Source of the DNA: Candidatus Amunia macphersoniae
Lineage (GTDB): Bacteria > Chloroflexota > Dormibacteria > Aeolococcales > Aeolococcaceae
NCBI GenBank assembly: GCA_016464795.1
Contig: JAEKNN010000068.1
Location: 1 to 34,723, forward strand
Length of the DNA stretch: 34,723 bases
Reading direction: 5' to 3'
Position 1 is the stretch's first letter. Each line of letters opens with the position of its first letter. The position numbers and the translations under genes are program-made. The notes beneath the pieces were generated by a model that saw only the letters and a program-made list of their open reading frames with translations, ran no database searches and was not told the origin of the DNA. This document shows, one piece after another, positions 32,819 to 34,723 of this stretch.

Positions 32819-32835
32819 GGGCGCCAGTGGCGCCC
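32819..32835 (-). promoter_or_regulatory. Intercistronic hairpin between rplK and rplA
   Basis: GGGCGCC and GGCGCCC form a perfect 7-bp stem with a 3-base loop, 16 bases upstream of the rplA ribosome-binding site. It lacks a T-run. It could be an mRNA processing or translational control site; the known L1 site is normally upstream of rplK, so I do not assign it. Confidence 0.35.
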
Positions 32836-32851
32836 TCCCACGAACGATGTT

Positions 32852-33277
32852 CTAGTTGACGGTGAGTCCCATCGACCGGGCGGTGCCCTCGATGATGCGC
32901 ATGGCCTGGTCGACGTCGTAGGCGTTGAGATCCTGCATCTTCACCTCGGCGATCTCGCGCACCTGATCACGCGAGACGGTGCCCACCTTGTCACGGTTGG
33001 GCACTGCCGACCCCTTGTCGACGCCGGCAGCCTTCTTGAGCAGGTTGTAAGCGGGTGGAGTCTTGGTGATGAACGTGAACGTGCGATCCTCGAAGACGGT
33101 GATCTCGGCGGGGATGACCGTGTCGCCCATCGGCGCGGTGCGCTCGTTGTACGCCTTGCAGAACTCCATGATGTTGATGCCGTGGGGGCCGAGCGCGGTC
33201 CCGATCGGCGGTGCCGGGGTGGCCTTGCCGGCGGGGATCTGCAGCCGGATGACTGTCTTGACCTTCTTCTTGCCCAC
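32852..33277 (-). CDS. rplK: 50S ribosomal protein L11
   Basis: Protein of 141 aa, the standard length. It forms the GTPase-associated centre with 23S rRNA and is needed for (p)ppGpp signalling through RelA in many bacteria. The N-terminal [20 protein letters not shown] and the rRNA-binding C-terminal half ([20 protein letters not shown]) are canonical. Start GTG 33277 has AGGAG at 8 nt. It lies 9 bases after the nusG stop. Confidence 0.98.
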   Translation of the reverse strand: MGKKKVKTVIRLQIPAGKATPAPPIGTALGPHGINIMEFCKAYNERTAPMGDTVIPAEITVFEDRTFTFITKTPPAYNLLKKAAGVDKGSAVPNRDKVGTVSRDQVREIAEVKMQDLNAYDVDQAMRIIEGTARSMGLTVN

Positions 33278-33286
33278 TGAGAACTC

Positions 33287-33853
33287 CTAACGCAGCCGCT
33301 CGACCTGGAGAAGGTCGAGCTCGACGGGCGTCTCGCGCCCGAACATGTTGACCAGCACTGTCAGCTTGCCCTTGTCACCGTCGACGCGGGTCACCTTGCC
33401 GTGGAAATCGGTGAACGGTCCGTCGGTGACACGCACGTTCTCGCCGATCTCGTACTCCACCGACACCTTGGTGGGCGCCTCGGCCTTGACCTGCTTCTGG
33501 ATGCCACGAACCTCGTGGTCCTGCAGGGGGATCGGCTTGTTGCCGCTGCCGACGAAGGAGGTGACCCCGGGCGTGTTCCTGACCACGTACCACGACTCGT
33601 CGGACATGATCATGTTGACCAGGATGTAGCCGGGGAAGATCCTCTTGGCAACCTTGCGTCGCTGCCCGTCCTTGATCTCCATCACCTCCTCGGTGGGAAC
33701 CAGGACATCGAAGATCTTGTCGTGCATGTCCATCGACTCGACACGCTTGAGGAGGTTGGCCTTGACCTTGTCCTCGTGCCCGGAGTACGCGTGGACGACA
33801 TACCAACGGGAGTCGGCAGTGGTGGCTGTCTCGTTCATGTTCAGGGTGCTCAC
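33287..33853 (-). CDS. nusG: Transcription termination/antitermination factor NusG
   Basis: Protein of 188 aa that binds RNA polymerase and links it to Rho or the ribosome. The NGN domain (about 17-120) begins RWYVVHAYSGHEDKVKANL and includes KRIFPGYILVNM; the KOW domain is at about 135-187 (DGPFTDFHGKVTRVDGDKGK). The GTG start at 33853 overlaps the secE stop (GTGA). An ATG five codons later is an alternative. The length is short and typical, without the insertion seen in some phyla. Confidence 0.98.
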   Translation of the reverse strand: MSTLNMNETATTADSRWYVVHAYSGHEDKVKANLLKRVESMDMHDKIFDVLVPTEEVMEIKDGQRRKVAKRIFPGYILVNMIMSDESWYVVRNTPGVTSFVGSGNKPIPLQDHEVRGIQKQVKAEAPTKVSVEYEIGENVRVTDGPFTDFHGKVTRVDGDKGKLTVLVNMFGRETPVELDLLQVERLR

Positions 33854-34233
33854 GGTGTGGCTGGTGCGGGGACTCCACCGGCTGTGGTGGGGGGTCGAGG
33901 AACGGTGGGGGCGGGCCTCTTGGACGCGCCCGGCGAGACGATCGAGGGCTTGGCGCTCACCTGGCTGCCCGCGGTGCTGGTTCCACCCGAGCTGTACAGC
34001 TGCTTGACGACCAGGCCCAGACCGTAGTCGGCGGCGGAGATGATGACGGCCATGAGGATCACTGTTGTGATCACGACCCCGGTCATGCGACCGAGCTCGT
34101 TCCAGGTCGGCCAGACGACCTTGCGCAGCTCATCGACGACGCTCGCGAAGTAGTTGCGATCGATACCCGCTCCTGCCGGCGGACCCACCGGGGAGCGCGG
34201 CTTCGCGGGCTGGCCGCGTACCGCTTTGGCCAC
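33850..34233 (-). CDS. secE: Preprotein translocase subunit SecE with C-terminal extension
   Basis: Protein of 127 aa. The core has the conserved amphipathic helix FASVVDELRKVVWPTWNELG (about 29-48) and one TM helix (about 51-76), which clamp SecY. After the TM, about 45 extra Ser/Pro/Thr-rich residues follow (to APATP), which would lie outside the membrane; most single-TM SecE proteins stop soon after the helix. The start is GTG 34233 with AGGAGGA upstream. It is the first protein gene after tRNA-Trp and overlaps nusG by 4 bases. Confidence 0.95.
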   Translation of the reverse strand: MAKAVRGQPAKPRSPVGPPAGAGIDRNYFASVVDELRKVVWPTWNELGRMTGVVITTVILMAVIISAADYGLGLVVKQLYSSGGTSTAGSQVSAKPSIVSPGASKRPAPTVPRPPTTAGGVPAPATP

Positions 34234-34270
34234 CTGACTTCAGTTCCTCCTGGCTGGTGCGTGGGTTGTG

Positions 34271-34347
34271 TGGCAGGGGCGGCAAGATTCGAACTCGCGA
34301 CCCTCGGTTTTGGAGACCGATGCTCTAGCCAACTGAGCTACGCCCCT
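34271..34347 (-). tRNA. tRNA-Trp (anticodon CCA)
   Basis: Full cloverleaf of 77 nt: acceptor AGGGGCG/CGCCCCT, D-arm GCTC/GAGC, anticodon stem TCGGT/ACCGA with loop CTCCAAA (anticodon CCA at 34313-34311), T-arm GCGAG/CTTGC with loop TTCGAAT, discriminator G and an encoded CCA end. It sits between rpmG and secE, as in many bacteria. Confidence 0.98.
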
Positions 34348-34384
34348 GTGCGTTCGCCGGGCACGCCGGCGCCCTTCGATGACG

Positions 34385-34552
34385 TTACTTGGTCTCGCGA
34401 TGCCGGGTGTGCACTCGGCAGCGACTGCAGAACTTCTTCAGTTCGAGGCGGTCGGGGTCGTTCCGCCTGTTCTTGAGCGTTGTGTAGTTGCGCTCCTTGC
34501 AGTCGGGACACTGCAGGGTGATGATCGCGGAGCCGCCCTTGGCCGTTGCCAC
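34385..34552 (-). CDS. rpmG: 50S ribosomal protein L33 (zinc-ribbon form)
   Basis: Protein of 55 aa starting at GTG 34552. Four cysteines in two CxxC pairs (CPDC at 15-18, CSRC at 42-45) make this the zinc-binding C+ form. The segments [20 protein letters not shown] and HRETK are canonical. It heads the rpmG - tRNA-Trp - secE - nusG - rplK - rplA cluster. No Shine-Dalgarno is clear; a dyad followed by a T-rich stretch lies just upstream (34566-34592). Confidence 0.96.
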   Translation of the reverse strand: MATAKGGSAIITLQCPDCKERNYTTLKNRRNDPDRLELKKFCSRCRVHTRHRETK

Positions 34553-34565
34553 GTGTTTGCCTCGA

Positions 34566-34595
34566 CAAAAAATAAACCTAGCGGCGCTAGGTCAA
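34566..34595 (-). promoter_or_regulatory. Dyad with T-rich tail upstream of rpmG: promoter with operator, or terminator
   Basis: On the minus strand, TTGACC (34595-34590) leads into a perfect 7-bp inverted repeat ACCTAGC-GCC-GCTAGGT (34592-34576) and then TTATTTTTT. Read one way it is a promoter: TTGACC, 15 bases, TATTTT, with an operator in the spacer. Read the other way it is a hairpin plus U-tract terminator 14 bases before the rpmG start. Position favours a promoter, since rpmG otherwise lacks one. Confidence 0.45.
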
Positions 34596-34673
34596 GTCGA
34601 AGTGTACCAGAGGGCCGCAGACCACGTCCATGAAGTCCGCGCGGGAAGTGGTTGATACCATGGGCTGCCGCGG

Positions 34674-34723
34674 GCCCAAGTAGCTCAGAGGTAGAGCAAC
34701 GCCTTGGTAAGGCGTAGGCCGTG
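34674..34723 (+). tRNA. tRNA-Thr (anticodon GGT), truncated by window end
   Basis: Starts with acceptor strand GCCCAAG, D-arm GCTC/GAGC and anticodon stem ACGCC/GGCGT with loop TTGGTAA; the anticodon GGT is at 34706-34708. The T-arm and 3' acceptor strand lie beyond the window. A TACCAT box is 12 bases upstream. It is divergent from rpmG. Confidence 0.93.

Overview
The window is a high-GC bacterial chromosome segment. It carries a dispersed Tad/Flp pilus machinery and, at its right end, the classic rpmG - tRNA-Trp - secE - nusG - rplK - rplA cluster. Three features suggest a monoderm-type lineage such as Chloroflexota, Ca. Dormiibacterota or Actinomycetota: Tad genes with no outer-membrane secretin, a short Flp prepilin with a G/QGMVEY processing site, and many starts that look leaderless (a TANNNT box 4-10 nt upstream of the start codon). 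The phylum is an inference. No single gene proves it.

Layout, left to right. 1-1711: the 3' part of a histidine kinase and its OmpR-type regulator. 1730-5060: a small antisense-oriented hypothetical gene, a large DUF4388/PATAN-like protein, a one-TM small protein and a disordered hypothetical protein. 5234-8817: two CpaF/TadA pilus ATPases on opposite strands, with an Imm32-like small protein between them. 9046-16458: a secreted CAP-domain protein, a MacB/LolD-type ABC ATPase with its FtsX-type permease and a lipoprotein, then a DrrA/DrrB-type ABC exporter. 16471-19773: an SPFH protein with C-terminal zinc ribbons, and a TPR protein carrying an internal 30-bp minisatellite. 19960-22777: the cpaB-tadB-tadC operon. 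22784-25610: a hypothetical protein, a CvpA-like membrane protein, a stand-alone receiver and an isoprenylcysteine-methyltransferase-like membrane enzyme. 25795-32059: the Flp pilin, three CpaE-like ATPases and an M23 peptidase. 32085-34723: the ribosomal-protein and tRNA cluster and a partial tRNA-Thr.

How the genes may work together. CpaF powers pilus assembly, TadB and TadC form the inner-membrane platform, Flp is the fibre subunit and CpaB is the periplasmic or wall-side partner. CpaE proteins are MinD/ParA-like ATPases thought to place the apparatus. Here there are three of them. Two have intact phospho-acceptor receiver domains and one has a degenerate receiver. All three end in a basic tail finishing F-(G/S)-R that resembles the membrane-targeting tail of MinD. 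The free receiver at 24795 and the DUF4388 protein at 2316 are candidate regulators of the same machine. No prepilin peptidase, TadE/F/G or secretin gene is in the window.

The most unusual signals are these: the receiver-MinD trio, one member of which sits directly behind rplA in the ribosomal operon; hairpins without U-tracts that span the stop codons of four tightly convergent gene pairs; a 13-bp hairpin with a GAGA loop in a divergent promoter region; and a structured leader with an intrinsic terminator in front of the DrrA-like ABC gene. No intergenic stretch exceeds 300 bases.
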